A stretch of DNA of 34,658 nucleotides, taken from contig JANQEJ010000085.1 in the NCBI GenBank assembly GCA_028278425.1, positions 1 through 34,658 of the forward strand. Direction: 5' to 3'. Both the position numbers and the translations under genes were made by a program. Source of the DNA: Planctomycetota bacterium (lineage in GTDB: Bacteria > Planctomycetota > UBA1135 > GCA-002686595). Shown here piece by piece: positions 25,970 to 34,565 of the stretch. Below the pieces are notes generated by a model, which made no database searches, was not told the DNA's origin, and saw only the letters and a list, made by a program, of their open reading frames with translations. The stretch's first letter is position 1; every line of letters begins with the position of its first letter.

Positions 25970-27673
25970 TCAGGGCAGGAAAGTCAGCGGCGCCGCGTTG
26001 CTCACGAACGAGACACCGAGTCCGAGCGAGAGGTCGAGCACGGCGTACGCGTGGTGGGCGGTGAGGCCGATCAGCGCGGTGAACACTCCCGGGGGCAGCG
26101 TCAGTGCCGCGGTCCCCTCCCCCAACACGGGATCGAGCGTGCCGAAGTTGGTCGTGAACGGCGGCTGGTTGGCCTTGACCAGGGTCAGCATCGTGTAGGC
26201 GTCGAAGTTGAGCGGGATGGTCTCCCCGCCCACCGGGAAGCCCGGCCTCGTCCCCGAGAGGCTCCCGCCGAGGAAGTAGAAATCCGAGGCGAACTCGGCC
26301 CCAGGCTGCAGGGAGAAGTTCACGGTCCCGCCCACGGCGTCGGAGATCTCGACCACGTCCACGGACACCGGAGGCAGGCACGTGGCGGTCTCCGCCTCCA
26401 GGCGAACCCGGCGGCCCTCCTCCAGCGCGAGGACGATCTCCGTCCCGTCGTCGGAATAGGCGACCCACTCGAAGATCCCGTCGATGACGGCCGCCGCCGC
26501 GGAGCCCGGCGTCGGGGTGAAGCTCACCTCGGCGGACCAGGGCCCGTCGAGGGCGCCGACCACGAGGCCATCGGTGCAGCACGTGTCCCACGTCCAGTTC
26601 CCCGTGTAGACGCCCAGCACCGGGTCCTCCGTGTACTCGTCGGTGAAGGCGGGCTGCGGGTCGTCTTGGAGGAGGATCGCCGGAGCGGTGAGCGTTCCCG
26701 ACGTCACCACTTCCACCTGAGCGCTCCCGCCGTCGCCGTCCTGGGGCTTGTCGTGGAAGACGAACAGGGAAGGCCCGTTCCCGGACCCGTCGTCGACAAG
26801 GAACAGATGCGAGCGGTCGCTGACCGCGGTTACCTGGTTTCCGTTGTACGAGTCTACGAAGGGAAAGTCGTAGGAGTAGACCGTCGACGGTGAGGCGCCG
26901 AGCGAGAACGGCGTGATCTTTCCGAGGAAGTTGGCGTCGAAGTCGCCCGCGCCTGGCGCCGACTCCTGATACACCAGCACGCTTCTCGGGCAGGGGTTCG
27001 CGCCGTCTCGAATCAGCGTCAGGTTGTCGATCCCGAAACCGACGATGCCCGTGGGATCCGTGCCGGTCACCAGCAACGACGTGATGTTCGCGTCCGAGAC
27101 GCTGATAAGCGTTCCGATCCCGTCGCCCGTCCCGGGGTCGCCGGACTGGACCACGAGAACGTCCACGGTCGCGGCACCGTCGAAGGCCTCGAGCGTGAAG
27201 GTCTCGGCGTTGTCGACGTCGAGGAGGATCATCGAGACCGTCTGAACCGGCGGGTCGAAGTCCATCAGGATCGGTGTCGGAGAGAGGGCGGACCCGCCAC
27301 CGAAGCCGTCGGAGAGCGCGCCGCTTCCCAAAAGCGGCGCATCGTCGCCGCTGGTGAACGTCCCGAAGCCGCCGACCGGCGAGCCCTCCGTGATGATGAG
27401 CGGAAGCGAGGCCGTGCCTCCCCCGTCGCTGAACGTGAGGCCGGCGGCCGCGTACTGGGTGTCGACGACGGTCCCCTCGGCGAGACCCTCGAAGTCGATG
27501 ACGTCGGTCGCGAGCGAGCACGGCTCGCACTCGTCGGGAATGTCGTTGTGGTTGCAGTCGAAGGATGTGCCCGTGACGATGTCGATCGAGTCGTCGACGC
27601 CGTTCAGGTTGCAGTCCTGGGCGAGGGCCGGGAAGGCGAACAGGGGGAGCAGGGCGATCGGAAGGCTCTTCAT
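25970..27673 (-). CDS. Secreted protein with Ca-loop N-terminus and planctomycete-type C-terminal domain
   Basis: The 567-residue product has a signal peptide (MKSLPIALLPLFAFPALAQ). Residues 20-50 contain paired D-x-N-x-N-G-x-x-D type loops (DCNLNGVDD and DCNHNDIPDE with flanking cysteines), like dockerin or thrombospondin type-3 calcium motifs found on planctomycete secreted proteins. The middle holds a beta-sandwich of the kind used in exported anchor or sugar-binding proteins (VIDFEGLAEGTVVD, then GIDNLTLIRDG). The last roughly 125 residues resemble the C-termini of two other secreted proteins here and end VSNAAPLTFLP. No Shine-Dalgarno is seen before the ATG. The stop codon lies directly against the right end of the IS110 element. 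Function unknown. Confidence 0.82.
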   Translation of the reverse strand: MKSLPIALLPLFAFPALAQDCNLNGVDDSIDIVTGTSFDCNHNDIPDECEPCSLATDVIDFEGLAEGTVVDTQYAAAGLTFSDGGGTASLPLIITEGSPVGGFGTFTSGDDAPLLGSGALSDGFGGGSALSPTPILMDFDPPVQTVSMILLDVDNAETFTLEAFDGAATVDVLVVQSGDPGTGDGIGTLISVSDANITSLLVTGTDPTGIVGFGIDNLTLIRDGANPCPRSVLVYQESAPGAGDFDANFLGKITPFSLGASPSTVYSYDFPFVDSYNGNQVTAVSDRSHLFLVDDGSGNGPSLFVFHDKPQDGDGGSAQVEVVTSGTLTAPAILLQDDPQPAFTDEYTEDPVLGVYTGNWTWDTCCTDGLVVGALDGPWSAEVSFTPTPGSAAAAVIDGIFEWVAYSDDGTEIVLALEEGRRVRLEAETATCLPPVSVDVVEISDAVGGTVNFSLQPGAEFASDFYFLGGSLSGTRPGFPVGGETIPLNFDAYTMLTLVKANQPPFTTNFGTLDPVLGEGTAALTLPPGVFTALIGLTAHHAYAVLDLSLGLGVSFVSNAAPLTFLP

Positions 27674-27778
27674 GGGGAGACGTTCGGAGTCGATACGGAG
27701 CGTCGGCCGCCCGGACGGGCGTCCTCTGCCGTGTCCGGACGGAACCGCGCTCCGGCGTGACGCCGAACCCCAAGAAAG

Positions 27779-28354
27779 TCAGCCGGCTTCCTGCATGAGC
27801 AGAGCCAGCCGCGCACGGGCCCGCGAGAGGAGCTTCCGCAGCGCCTCCTCGCTCCGCCCCATCTCCGCCGCCACCTCGCGGTGGGAGCGCGAGCGCAGGC
27901 ACACCTGAAGGATGACGTTGCGGTACTCCTCCGGCAGGAGGTCGAAGGCTCGTTCGACGCGCTCGACCTCGTCGGCCACCTCGGCCTGTCGGCTGGGCGT
28001 CACAAAACCGCCGTAGACCTCGAGCACGCCGTCGAGCGGAACCTTGCGCGCCGTGTCACGCTTCTGGGCGCCGTGGTACTCCGCCTTGTGGGTGATCTTG
28101 TGGTAGGCCACGCCGAAGAGCCACCGCCGGAACGCGTCCTCGTCGTCGACCTCGAGCTCCGCCACGTCGCCGAGCACCTCGCGGCAGACGGACTGCACGA
28201 TGTCGGACTGGGACTCCTGCACGCGCAAGCGCGGCCCGCACTTGAGCCTCACGTAGGCCCGCAGCTCGTCGAGATGCCGCCGCAGAAGCCCTTCGAGCGC
28301 GTCCCGGTCCCCCTCCCGCGCACGCCGGAACAAGCTCGCGAAGTCGTCTACCAT
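27779..28354 (-). CDS. ECF-family RNA polymerase sigma factor
   Basis: The 191-residue product has a sigma-2 region (about 10-80: SLFRRAREGDRDALEGLLRR, SDIVQSVCREVL, FRRWLFGVAYHKITH) and a sigma-4 region (about 130-185: LPEEYRNVILQVCLRSRSHR, then EVAAEMGRSEEALRKLLSRA). The SDIVQS motif and long linker resemble planctomycete ECF groups, some of which sit beside Ser/Thr kinases and are controlled by phosphorylation rather than an anti-sigma factor. Here a kinase gene is divergent and its most upstream ATG overlaps this one in the same CATG. No anti-sigma gene is adjacent. The ATG at 28354 starts the family match; no good Shine-Dalgarno is seen. Confidence 0.9.
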   Translation of the reverse strand: MVDDFASLFRRAREGDRDALEGLLRRHLDELRAYVRLKCGPRLRVQESQSDIVQSVCREVLGDVAELEVDDEDAFRRWLFGVAYHKITHKAEYHGAQKRDTARKVPLDGVLEVYGGFVTPSRQAEVADEVERVERAFDLLPEEYRNVILQVCLRSRSHREVAAEMGRSEEALRKLLSRARARLALLMQEAG

Positions 28355-31300
28355 GGAAGCGGCCCCGGACCCTACCAAAGCGATGTCGACCACGACGCGA
28401 GAACCCCGCCCCTCGCCGAACCCGGAGGTCGAGGCGCTCCTTGCGGAGTGCATCGAGCGGCTGGAGGCGGGCGGCGAGCCTGCGGTCGAGGAGGTCCTGG
28501 CGGCGCACCCCGAGCACGCGGACGAGCTCGGCGAGCTCCTCGGCTCGCTGCGCGGCGTCGGACTGGTCCGCGACGCGGTCGTACCGGAGCGCGACATCGG
28601 CGGCTTTCGCCCGCTGCGCAAGATCGGCGCCGGCGGCATGGGCACCGTGTACCTGGCGCGCCAAGCGTCGGTGGACCGGATGGTCGCGCTGAAGGTCGTG
28701 CGCGCAGGCCTCGCGGCCAGCGGGAAAGCGGCGGAGCGCTTCCGGCGCGAGGCGCGCGCGATCGCGCAGCTCCGCCACCCGAACATCGTCGCCGTCTACG
28801 ACACGGGCGACGACGACGGGCTGCTCTACACGGCGATGGAGTTCGTTCCCGGACGCGGGTTGGACGAAGTCCTCGCCGAGGACCGCGAGCTCGAGACCGC
28901 GCAGGTCGTCACGTGGATTCGCGACGTGGCGCGCGCGCTCGCGAGCGCGCACGCCGCCGGCGTGGTCCACCGGGACGTCAAGCCGTCGAACATCCGCATC
29001 GCTCGCGACGGGCGCGCGATGCTGCTCGACTTCGGGCTCGCGCGGAACCTCGAGGGCGACACGATCACGCTGACCGGCAGCTACCAGGGCTCGCCCCGCT
29101 ACTCGTCACCGGAACAGATCCGAGCCGGCAAGGAGCCGATCGGTCCCGCCACCGACGTCTACTCGCTCGGCGTGACGCTCTACGAGGCCCTGACCGGCCG
29201 CGCCCCCTTCGAGGGCGAGACGACCGAGCAGGTCTTCCACGAGATCCTGACACGCGACCCTCCGCGTCCGCGCGGTCTGAACCCGGCGGTGTCGCGCGAC
29301 CTCGAGACGGTGGTCCTGTGCGCGACCGCGCGCGAGCCGCGGCGCCGTTATCGGACCGTGCAGGCGTTCGCGGACGACCTGGACGCGCTGCTCTCCTTCC
29401 GCCCCATCGCCGCGCGCCCCCCAGGCGCGCTCGAGCTGTGCGCGAAGTGGATCCGCCGCAACCCTGTCGCCGCCGCGGTCGGCCTGACTGCACTCGTGGC
29501 CCTCGTGTTCGTGGTGATCTTCCAGCGCTGGTGGACGCTGTCCGAGCGGCGCGCGGACGCTCGCGCCGCCCTAGCGAGCGCGGCGAAGCTCCTGGACGAG
29601 TACGCGAGTCAGCGCGACGTGGAGGGCGAGCGCGAGGCGCGCTTCCTCAGCTGGCGCCGGACGCTGGAGTCGAAGCCGCACGACCCGGAAGAGTGGAAAG
29701 CCTACGACGCGGAGCGTGTCCGGATCGACAAGCTACGCGGGAAGCGTGAGGACCGCTTCGCGGACGCGCTCACCTATGTCGACCTCGCGACGAGTCTCGA
29801 CCCCGATCTCAGCGGCGTCGACGACGTGCGCGCCGAGCTCTACCTGCACAAGTGGCACCTGGCGAGGGCCGTGGACGACACCGCAGGCATGGAGTTCTAC
29901 CAGCGCAAGGTCGAGGAACACGACGCCCGCGGCGTGCACAGCTCAGCGTTCGACGCCCTCGGCCGCGTCTCGCTTCGTTCGCGGCCCGCGAGGGCGGAAG
30001 TGTTTCTCCAGCGCTACGTGCTGCAGTCCGAGGTCGTCCCCGGCGGTGAGCCCCGCCTCGTGCCAGCGCCGGTCTCCGGACCGCCGCCGATCAATCCCGG
30101 AACGTGGTGCCTCCGCGTCGTCGCGGACGCCGGCGACCTGCGGCGCGGCGACCTTCTTTTCGAGGTCGCCGGCCACGCCGTGCAGGGGCTGATCATCGTC
30201 ACACGAGGCGGAGGCGACGTGCGCCCCGGCGACGTCCTCGAAAACATCGATGGACGCGTCCCCCGCGACCTGTTCGACGTGAACCTGTTCGCTCGGGGAG
30301 AGGACGGCGTCGAGCGGACGTTTGCGTTCGCGCGCGGGTCCGAGCAGGTCGTCGCGCGCGCCGCGAACCTGGGCGATGTGGGTATCGAGATCACGGACGC
30401 GCGCGGGCTGGCGGAGCGCGGCGGCGGTACGGCGCGCGTGCTCCGCGACGGTACGGTGCTCGAGACGCCCATCCCGGAGGGACTGGACACACGCGTCACC
30501 GCGGCGCCCCTGCTCCTCACCACCGCGTGCAGGGTCGGGCTCACGCCGACGCCCGCCCTCGAGCTGGAGGAGGGCAACTACGTCGCCGTCCTGCGGCTGA
30601 AGGGGCACGAGGAGACCCGGCGCGCTTTCGAGGTCCGGGCCGGCAAGGCGTCGTTGCTGCGAAACCTCCTCCCGGAGCGCGGGACGAGCTTGCCGGGCTT
30701 CGTTCACGTCCCGATGCAGACAACGGAGGTGACGTCTTTCTGGCTCCAGGAGCGCGAGGTCACCTGCGATGAATACCTGGAGTTCCTGAACGACCCGGAG
30801 TCGCTCGCGACGATCGACTCCGCCGGGACCCCGGTCCTCTATCCCCGAACTCCGGCCAACGCGTTCGCGGGCGGGTCCTGGCCGCGCGGCGACGACGGTC
30901 GCTTCACGCTGCCGGCCGACGGGACGCCCGACATGCCCGTGCTCGGCGTGTCCCTCGGGGACGCCTGCACGTACGCTCGCTGGCTCACCGCGCGCGCCGA
31001 ACGGAGCGGCGTTCCATGGAACTACGACCTGCCCGGCTCTTACGACGAGATCTTCGCCGCGACCGGGATCCGCTCGGTGACCGACCTGCGGTTCCGCCGG
31101 TACTACGTGGGCCCCGAGTTCCGGCCCCATTGGTTCAAGACCTGCTTCGCGCGCGACGTGGCGTGCGTCGAGCCCGTGATGAGCTATCCGCGCGACGAGA
31201 CGCCGTACGGGGTCTTCGACCTCGCGGGTAGCGCCGCGGAGTGGACCCTCGCCAGGTGGAACTGGGCCGACTACCGCGTCCTCGTGGGCGGATCGTGGGA

Positions 31301-31412
31301 CCAGGGCTTCCCCGAGTGGTTCCAGACCGGCTTCGCTCACGGCAACGGCGAAAACGCGACGGCGTTCAACTACGGGTTCCGGCTGGTCGCGCGGCCGGTC
31401 GAGCAACGCTAG
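28353..31412 (+). CDS. Membrane Ser/Thr protein kinase with C-terminal FGE/SUMF1-like domain
   Basis: The 1019-residue product has an N-terminal acidic helix region (to about 80) and a Hanks-type kinase domain: glycine loop GAGGMGTVYLA from about 93, catalytic HRDVKPSN with D208, DFGLAR from 226, and SPEQ. One membrane helix lies at about 369-394 (AAAVGLTALVALVFVVIFQ). The outer part has a helical segment, PDZ-like stretches (GGDVRPGDVLENIDGRV), a PEGA-like stretch, and from about 780 a sulfatase-modifying-factor fold (EVTCDEYLEFLND, YGVFDLAGSAAEWT, VGGSW, FNYGFRLVARP). This domain is often a ligand-binding lectin-like module in kinases; catalytic cysteines are not evident. It probably senses an outside signal and acts on the divergent sigma factor. 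An ATG at 28383 is an alternative start. Confidence 0.92.
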   Translation: MEAAPDPTKAMSTTTREPRPSPNPEVEALLAECIERLEAGGEPAVEEVLAAHPEHADELGELLGSLRGVGLVRDAVVPERDIGGFRPLRKIGAGGMGTVYLARQASVDRMVALKVVRAGLAASGKAAERFRREARAIAQLRHPNIVAVYDTGDDDGLLYTAMEFVPGRGLDEVLAEDRELETAQVVTWIRDVARALASAHAAGVVHRDVKPSNIRIARDGRAMLLDFGLARNLEGDTITLTGSYQGSPRYSSPEQIRAGKEPIGPATDVYSLGVTLYEALTGRAPFEGETTEQVFHEILTRDPPRPRGLNPAVSRDLETVVLCATAREPRRRYRTVQAFADDLDALLSFRPIAARPPGALELCAKWIRRNPVAAAVGLTALVALVFVVIFQRWWTLSERRADARAALASAAKLLDEYASQRDVEGEREARFLSWRRTLESKPHDPEEWKAYDAERVRIDKLRGKREDRFADALTYVDLATSLDPDLSGVDDVRAELYLHKWHLARAVDDTAGMEFYQRKVEEHDARGVHSSAFDALGRVSLRSRPARAEVFLQRYVLQSEVVPGGEPRLVPAPVSGPPPINPGTWCLRVVADAGDLRRGDLLFEVAGHAVQGLIIVTRGGGDVRPGDVLENIDGRVPRDLFDVNLFARGEDGVERTFAFARGSEQVVARAANLGDVGIEITDARGLAERGGGTARVLRDGTVLETPIPEGLDTRVTAAPLLLTTACRVGLTPTPALELEEGNYVAVLRLKGHEETRRAFEVRAGKASLLRNLLPERGTSLPGFVHVPMQTTEVTSFWLQEREVTCDEYLEFLNDPESLATIDSAGTPVLYPRTPANAFAGGSWPRGDDGRFTLPADGTPDMPVLGVSLGDACTYARWLTARAERSGVPWNYDLPGSYDEIFAATGIRSVTDLRFRRYYVGPEFRPHWFKTCFARDVACVEPVMSYPRDETPYGVFDLAGSAAEWTLARWNWADYRVLVGGSWDQGFPEWFQTGFAHGNGENATAFNYGFRLVARPVEQR

Positions 31413-31448
31413 GGACGGCCGGGAGCGCGAAACCGAGCGCGCATGCAG

Positions 31449-31940
31449 TCAGCGGCGGCGGCGGACGACTCGCTCGCCAGACGGCGCGCTTTGAGACCGA
31501 GCGCCGTGGGAGCGCCCCCCGGAGGACCGGAGGTTTCCAGCCCAACGAAGGACGAGGTTCGCGTCCCGCACCTGTTGCCGCCGGACCCGCTGGCCGGCTC
31601 GTTCCGCCGCGCGGTGCTCCCGCTGCCGGTCGGTCACGTCGCGGGCGTGAACGCCGCGTTTCCAGCAGTCCAGACGTTCAGGCAGCGCGTGCGGCCGGAC
31701 TTCGGCGCCGGGCCTGTGCAATTCGCCCGCGCGCGCCAACCGGAGCCAGGACACCTTGGAGAAGTCGTAGCGCAGGATGCCGCGCTTCCGGCGGGCCTCG
31801 GCACGGGCTACCGAGTTGCCCTCGGCGGAACGGGCCGCGGCCGCCGCGCGGACGAGGGCCGGATCGATACGCACCGACCCGCCCGGGGACTGGGCGAAGG
31901 TCGGCGCGGCGAGGAGGACGGCCAGAACGAGGACGCGCAT
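31449..31940 (-). CDS. Putative small secreted protein, Arg-rich; doubtful
   Basis: The frame of 163 codons starts with a credible signal peptide (MRVLVLAVLLAAPTFAQ) and continues SPGGSVRIDPALVRAAAAAR. The second half is very Arg-rich and has no recognisable family, so it may be frameshifted or non-coding. No Shine-Dalgarno is visible; CACAAT lies seven bases before the ATG. It lies between the kinase gene and the haem protein gene and points away from the latter. If it is not a gene, 31413-32138 is a 726-base stretch with only the hairpin and repeat listed below. Confidence 0.4.
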   Translation of the reverse strand: MRVLVLAVLLAAPTFAQSPGGSVRIDPALVRAAAAARSAEGNSVARAEARRKRGILRYDFSKVSWLRLARAGELHRPGAEVRPHALPERLDCWKRGVHARDVTDRQREHRAAERAGQRVRRQQVRDANLVLRWAGNLRSSGGRSHGARSQSAPSGERVVRRRR

Positions 31941-31955
31941 CGTATGGATTGTGCA

Positions 31956-31984
31956 CCGGCGGGTCGGATCCCGCCACCCGCCGG
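31956..31984. repeat. Perfect 9-bp hairpin
   Basis: CCGGCGGGT at 31956-31964 pairs with ACCCGCCGG at 31976-31984 across an 11-base loop. It lies 15 bases upstream of the doubtful secreted-protein start and 45 bases before repeat copy B. No T-run follows on either strand, so termination is not supported. Confidence 0.45.
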
Positions 31985-32029
31985 GGAAACGCGTTTGTCA
32001 CGCCGGGGCGCGGTGGATATCGGAGGGCG

Positions 32030-32102
32030 GAATCCCACCACCACCCCCTACCACCCGGGTTGTTTTGGACCGGCCGACGGCCCCGCGGTGGCACTCGCTT
32101 GC
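32030..32102. repeat. Dispersed repeat, copy B, upstream of PVC haem protein gene
   Basis: Seventy-three bases align with 22861-22932 inside lysX. The core, from GAATCCCACC to TTTTGGACCGG, differs only by two one-base gaps and one substitution, followed by a more diverged half. Here the copy is intergenic and ends 36 bases before the haem protein ATG, in the same plus-strand orientation as copy A. Confidence 0.75.
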
Positions 32103-32125
32103 CCAAGCCTTGCACGGAGCCCCGC

Positions 32126-32131
32126 TAGAAT
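32126..32131 (+). promoter_or_regulatory. Candidate -10 box, possibly leaderless
   Basis: TAGAAT ends seven bases before the ATG at 32139, and no Shine-Dalgarno is present. The same GCTAGAAT occurs before the glycosyltransferase gene at 4774. The nearest -35-like TTGCCC is 21 bases upstream, which is too far for a standard promoter. Confidence 0.25.
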
Positions 32132-32138
32132 CCCCGCG

Positions 32139-34565
32139 ATGATCGCCGTGCTCGCCCTCAGCCTCCCCCAGGACGCGGCGGATCCGCAAACCGCCCCGCC
32201 CCTCGAGCTGCGCGCCGGCCTCGCGATCACCTGCGTTGCCGCCGAGCCCGACGTCGTCCAGCCGCGCGAGTGCAGGCTCGACGAGCGCGGGCGCCTCTGG
32301 GTCCTGCACGGCGCGGGCGGCCTGCGCCTCACCGTCGGCGAAGACACCGACGGCGACGGGGTGTTCGACGGGTTTCGGGACTTCGCCGACGGGCTGCCGG
32401 CGAACGCGAGCTTCGTTCCGGCCCCCGCCGGCGTGTACCTGGCCCGGCCCCCGCGGCTCTTTCACGCGCCGGACGAAACCGCCGAGCCGCGGGCCGTGCT
32501 CGACGGCTTCGGCGACGACGTCGGCGCGCTCGCGCTCGGCCCGGACGGGTGGGTTTACGGCGCGCGCGACTCCACGAGCGACGCCGAGGTCCGCGGCCGG
32601 ACGTTCCGGCGAGCCGTCTGGCGCTGGCATCCCGAGGCGGACCGCTTCGAGGTCTTCGCGCGGGGCGGAGGTGACGCCGCGGGCCTCGCCTTCGACCGCG
32701 ACGGCGAGGTGTTCGCCGGCGCGGGCGCCGGGCACGTCCTCGTCCACTACTCCCGGGGCGGCTACCACGGCGAGAAGCCCGACGGCCGCGGGCCGGCGAA
32801 GCCCTACGCCTTCGGGGCTTTCGGCCCCGCGCCGCACGAAGGAGAGGCCGGCCGCGAAGCGCGCGCGGGCGTCCTCTACCGCGGCGGCCTCTTTCCGGAC
32901 TTCGACGGAGCGTGGATCGCGCCCTGCGGCGCGGGCGATCGCATCTGCGCGAGCGACGTGCTCCCCGACGGCTCGACGTTCCGCACGCGGCACCGCGAGC
33001 CGCTCGTCGCGAGCTCCGACCCGCGCTTCCGGCCCACCGCGGTCACGGCCGGACCCGACGGGGCGCTCTTCGTCTGCGACCGCGGCGACGCGCCGGCGGG
33101 CGGGCGCATCTGGCGCATCGCGCCGGACGAACCCGGCGCCCCGAAGGCTCGGGAGCCGGCGCCGACGCGCGCGCTTCCCGGCGATCCCGCCGAGCTCGCG
33201 CGCGCCGCGCGCGACCCCGACCCGCGAAGACGCGCCGCGGTCGCGGCGGCGTTGCGCGACGTGCCGCCGGAGGACGTGCGGCCGGCGCTCCTCGCGCTGC
33301 TCGCCGACGAAGCGAACGCGGACGATCGGCGCCTGGTCCTCCTCTGCTGGTGGGCGGTCGAGGCCGCGGCGAACCGTTACCGCGACGACGACTTCGCCGC
33401 GGACTCGTGGCACTGGCGGCTTCCGCTCGCGGCGCGCGAGATCACGCCGCGCCTCCTGCGGCGCTGGGCGGCGGAAGGAGGCGAGGAGAACCTGCTCGCG
33501 GCGGCGCGGCTCCTGCGCGCCGCGCCCTCGGCGCGCGAGGCCGCGGACGCGCTGCTCGCGCTCGACCGCGGCTTCGCGGGACGGCGCTCGGTCGAGGTTC
33601 CCGACGCGCTCCGCGACGCGATCGACGACGCGCCCGAGGGCGACGAGCACGACTACACGCCGCGCGCGCGCAAGGTACGGCTCCAGCTCCGCCTCGGCGA
33701 CGAGCAGGCGGTCGCCTCCGCCCTCGGCTTCGCGCGCTACGAGCACGACCGCGTCGAGGCTCTTCGCGTCGAGCTGCTCGAGGCGCTCGGCCCCGTCGCC
33801 TCCGAGCGTGCGTTCGAGCCGCTCATCGTCATCGCCCGCGGCTCGCGCTACCCGGCCGTGCGGCGCGCGGCGCTCGAGGCGATGCGGCACTACGAGACGC
33901 CGGTGGTCGCGGGGCGCGTGCTCTCCTTCTACGAGGGCAGCGAGGAGAAGGCGGAGATCGTCGAGCTCCTCACGCGGCGCAGGGACTGGGCGCTCGAGCT
34001 CGTGAAGCAGGTCGAGTCCGGCCTGGTCTGGTACGAGCACGTGCCGCTCGAGCTCGTCGACCGCATGCGCCGCTTCCGCGACGCCGAGCTGGACCAGTAC
34101 CTCGCGTCGCTCTGGGGCGACGCCGCGACGCGGGACAAGGCGGCCGAGATGGAACGCGTTCGCGGCGCGCTGGACGAAGGCGGCGGCGACGTCGACCGGG
34201 GGCGCATGCTCTTCCAGAGCGCGTGCGCGCGCTGCCACGTCCTGAACGGCGTCGGCGAGGCGAGCGGTCCGGACCTGACCGACTTCGACCGCGGGAACCT
34301 CGATCTTCTCCTCAGCTCCATCATCGACCCAAACGCGCGCATCCGTCCGTCCTACGAACATTTCGCGCTCGAAACGACGAACGGATTCATCCTGACGGGT
34401 CGCCTCACCTCCGAGATTCCCAACTCAGTCACGCTCGAGGACACGACGATCGCGCGCGAGGCGATCCGTTCGCTCGCGCCGGCGGGGTCCAGGATGCCCG
34501 AGGGGCTCCTCGACGGTCTCGGCGCGCAGGACTTACGCGATCTCTTCGCCTGGCTCAGCCGCTAG
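32139..34565 (+). CDS. PVC-type haem-binding CxxCH protein (beta-propeller, HEAT, cytochrome c)
   Basis: The 808-residue product follows the layout of the large planctomycete/verrucomicrobial family once called membrane-bound dehydrogenase proteins. An N-terminal six-bladed propeller (about 20-330) has CRLDERGRLWVLHG, DTDGDGVFDGFRDFADGLP, LALGPDGWVYGARDS and VTAGPDGALFVCDRGD. Alpha-helical HEAT-like repeats follow (about 345-660). A C-terminal c-type haem domain binds haem at CARCH (696-700), followed by GPDLTDFDRGNLDLLLSSII with DPNARIRPSYEHF and GFILTGRLTSE, family signatures. It is probably an extracytoplasmic redox protein for sugar or polyol oxidation; the substrate is unknown. The ATG at 32139 gives only a short hydrophobic N-terminus (MIAVLALSLPQDA), so export is likely but the signal is weak. 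Confidence 0.93.
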   Translation: MIAVLALSLPQDAADPQTAPPLELRAGLAITCVAAEPDVVQPRECRLDERGRLWVLHGAGGLRLTVGEDTDGDGVFDGFRDFADGLPANASFVPAPAGVYLARPPRLFHAPDETAEPRAVLDGFGDDVGALALGPDGWVYGARDSTSDAEVRGRTFRRAVWRWHPEADRFEVFARGGGDAAGLAFDRDGEVFAGAGAGHVLVHYSRGGYHGEKPDGRGPAKPYAFGAFGPAPHEGEAGREARAGVLYRGGLFPDFDGAWIAPCGAGDRICASDVLPDGSTFRTRHREPLVASSDPRFRPTAVTAGPDGALFVCDRGDAPAGGRIWRIAPDEPGAPKAREPAPTRALPGDPAELARAARDPDPRRRAAVAAALRDVPPEDVRPALLALLADEANADDRRLVLLCWWAVEAAANRYRDDDFAADSWHWRLPLAAREITPRLLRRWAAEGGEENLLAAARLLRAAPSAREAADALLALDRGFAGRRSVEVPDALRDAIDDAPEGDEHDYTPRARKVRLQLRLGDEQAVASALGFARYEHDRVEALRVELLEALGPVASERAFEPLIVIARGSRYPAVRRAALEAMRHYETPVVAGRVLSFYEGSEEKAEIVELLTRRRDWALELVKQVESGLVWYEHVPLELVDRMRRFRDAELDQYLASLWGDAATRDKAAEMERVRGALDEGGGDVDRGRMLFQSACARCHVLNGVGEASGPDLTDFDRGNLDLLLSSIIDPNARIRPSYEHFALETTNGFILTGRLTSEIPNSVTLEDTTIAREAIRSLAPAGSRMPEGLLDGLGAQDLRDLFAWLSR

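Noticed and set aside
28441..28692. Small plus-strand frames inside the kinase gene
   Set aside because: They are alternate-frame readings of the kinase coding sequence, Ser/Arg-rich and without family features.
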